DNA from: Phylloscopus collybita
Lineage: Eukaryota; Chordata; Aves; Passeriformes; Phylloscopidae
Assembly (NCBI GenBank): GCA_027886175.1
Contig: JAJNNQ010000040.1
Coordinates: 24,076,001-24,140,000, forward strand
DNA length: 64,000 nucleotides
Direction of reading: 5' to 3'
Under the pieces are notes generated by a model. The model searched no databases and was not told the origin of the DNA. It worked only from the letters and a program-made list of their open reading frames with translations. Positions 62,820 through 64,000 of this stretch are shown here, piece by piece (within the stretch, counting starts at the first letter, position 1; each line of letters begins with the position of its first letter). The translations under genes were made by a program, and so were the position numbers.

Positions 62820-63590
62820 TGCATGTTTTGCTGTGTGGCTCATACTGGGTCCATAAGTTTGGCAGAAGAGATTTAGAAGGCTCTTGCTCCCCTGACTAAA
62901 CCATGAGGAAAGATGTAATATGTTCATAGAAGTTCTGTTACTGCCCTGTAGAGCAGCTCACTTCTGTAATAGCAGAAATCCCTTATGCCACCCACTGAAC
63001 AGAATGAAATCTTGTACTCTGGGCTCCTGTACACCTTGAAAAATTCTTTTTTTTTGGTGCCATCTACAAGTGAGATGAATAATGGACCCAGTTGCTCCTC
63101 ACCTTCAATCAAAGTTAATATCACCTCACTCTATGAGTAGTTCTTGACATTAGCAGGGTACTTGTAAGAGAAGGTGCTCCTTGCACAATCATCATTGTGA
63201 CCTGGGACAGAAGTGCCATGGTTGTTATAACAGAGCAAGAAGACTGCAGGTTTCTCTGCTCTTGGTAAAGTGGTTGGTTTGAATCTTTTCAGAAGGTCAG
63301 TGAGATGATTCTTTTATAGCTCTTATTAAATTTACAGTCATGTGGTTTGTCCAGAGAAGTCTGGCTTTGGTGCCTAAATGAAACCTACCCATGGAATATA
63401 TTTGGTGATGGTAGCAGCACTGCCTGTGACAGTGAAGCTGCCTTCTCCCTTGACCTGAACAAACTATTGAGCTGCTGATTCATTCGCTCTGAGCCCATTC
63501 CTCTCCTCTGCGGGATTCTTGTACGGAACTGCTTGGCTGTTGCCAGAGTTTTCTTGCTGGGTGTTTTGGGATTAGGCTGGCACAATCATG
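62820..63590 (-). pseudogene. Possible decayed coding fragment, unknown family
   Basis: This stretch is less AT-rich than its surroundings. On the minus strand, plausible protein segments follow one another with stops and frame changes: QENSGNSQAVPYKNPAEERN near 63550-63490, FLLCYNNHGTSVPGHNDD near 63250-63190, then 66 open codons from 63124 to 62924 (LIEGEEQLGPLFISLVDG). The + strand also has open stretches in the same region, so the direction is uncertain. I do not recognise a family; it may be chance. Confidence 0.18.
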
Positions 63591-64000
63591 TTCACCCTCT
63601 GTAGTCACTTAGCAGCTGTCAGGTAGTACTGACTTTAGGATATTGGAAGGGATTCTCTCTTGCCTTTTTTCAGTTACACCAGATGATGTTCACTGGGCCT
63701 TCTTTCTTACAAATTCTGTGTGGCATAGAAAGAAACTGAGTGATAAGTTTTAAAGGCCTGTTGGTCTTGACGTGGTTTGGCACAATTGTATTTCTTTTGC
63801 AAAAAAAATAGAAACAGAAAAATATTTTATGGTTGTTATTTTATAGGGCATAAATTTCATGTTCTGTGTTTTTATATAAAGAGAAAATTTAGTTGGTTTG
63901 GGTATTTACTGCATTAAATGGAGAAACAAAGTTGCAAGGCAGGATGCAGAAGTTTTTGATATCTCATTCGCTTTTTCTGCTTCATGTTAAGTAAACACAA

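Larger units (their letters stand above)
1..64000 (+). other. UTRN: Utrophin gene, internal segment (exon 56-62 equivalents and introns)
   Basis: Seven exons on the + strand, all with AG acceptors and GT donors, join in phase into one open protein segment that I recognise as utrophin. Utrophin is a large cytoskeletal linker: an N-terminal actin-binding domain, a rod of spectrin-like triple-helical repeats, then WW, EF-hand and ZZ domains that bind beta-dystroglycan, and a C-terminal coiled coil that binds syntrophin and dystrobrevin. It acts under the plasma membrane at neuromuscular junctions and in many non-muscle cells. The window covers only the end of the rod and the start of the WW domain. 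Neither the main promoters, the start codon nor the stop codon is present. Introns occupy about 98 percent of the window. No other gene is convincingly nested in it. Confidence 0.96.
57804..64000 (+). other. UTRN: Intron 62 equivalent (5' part, at least 6,197 nt)
   Basis: This is AT-rich sequence to the end of the window. It holds a TG repeat near 58095-58107, a signal-plus-A25 run at 61189-61221 and a GC-richer, coding-like minus-strand patch at about 62820-63590. In dystrophin and utrophin this intron houses the promoter and first exon of the 71-kDa isoform (Dp71/Up71; established knowledge). I found no GC-rich promoter or convincing ATG-plus-donor of the correct phase here; it may lie beyond the window. 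Confidence 0.85.

Noticed and set aside
1..64000. tRNA, rRNA, snoRNA or microRNA genes, CRISPR arrays, bacterial operons
   Set aside because: I saw no box or cloverleaf motifs, no regularly spaced direct repeats and no dense coding. The window is plainly intronic eukaryotic DNA; small structured RNAs without strong sequence motifs could still be missed by eye.

Overview
The window is an interior piece of a vertebrate nuclear gene, read on the + strand. Seven short exons with canonical GT/AG junctions join in one continuous frame (1,016 nt, about 338 residues). They encode the C-terminal end of the rod domain and the first half of the WW domain of utrophin (UTRN), the autosomal paralogue of dystrophin. 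The protein matches utrophin, not dystrophin, at diagnostic stretches such as [18 protein letters not shown] and [10 protein letters not shown]. Six of the seven exon lengths (173, 157, 269, 147, 79 and 61 nt) equal those of dystrophin exons 56, 57, 59, 60, 61 and 62; the exon 58 equivalent is 130 nt against 121 nt in human dystrophin. I number exons by their dystrophin equivalents because I cannot fix the UTRN numbering from the sequence.

The host is most likely a bird, or at least a sauropsid. The only interspersed repeats I can name are two old CR1-type LINE 3' ends; I see no Alu, B1 or L1 sequence; the introns are AT-rich and poor in repeats. I cannot tell the species.

Layout: 1-8449 is the 3' part of intron 55; exon 56 at 8450-8622; intron 56 (5.3 kb); exon 57 at 13927-14083; intron 57 (23.4 kb, the largest); exon 58 at 37490-37619; intron 58 (11.2 kb); exon 59 at 48783-49051; intron 59 (2.1 kb); exon 60 at 51154-51300; intron 60 (1.4 kb); exon 61 at 52705-52783; intron 61 (5.0 kb); exon 62 at 57743-57803; then at least 6.2 kb of intron 62 to the end of the window. 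The exon that completes the WW domain (exon 63 equivalent) and the exon upstream of exon 56 both lie outside.

Together the exons specify the end of one spectrin-like repeat, the last two complete repeats, the short hinge and the start of the WW domain. This is the part of utrophin next to its beta-dystroglycan binding module. Introns 55 and 62 are where the dystrophin family carries internal promoters for short isoforms (G-utrophin/Up113 and Up71). A candidate mini first exon for the former is visible at 7953-7973 (inference); no convincing candidate for the latter is seen.

The non-coding sequence holds simple repeats, A/C-only tracts, a G-rich homopolymer, several palindromes, two TAAT-rich blocks that could be regulatory, and weak traces of decayed coding sequence on the minus strand. 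I found no non-coding RNA gene, CRISPR array or intact mobile element, and no evidence of a new biological system; the most interesting signals concern isoform starts and splice-site choice.
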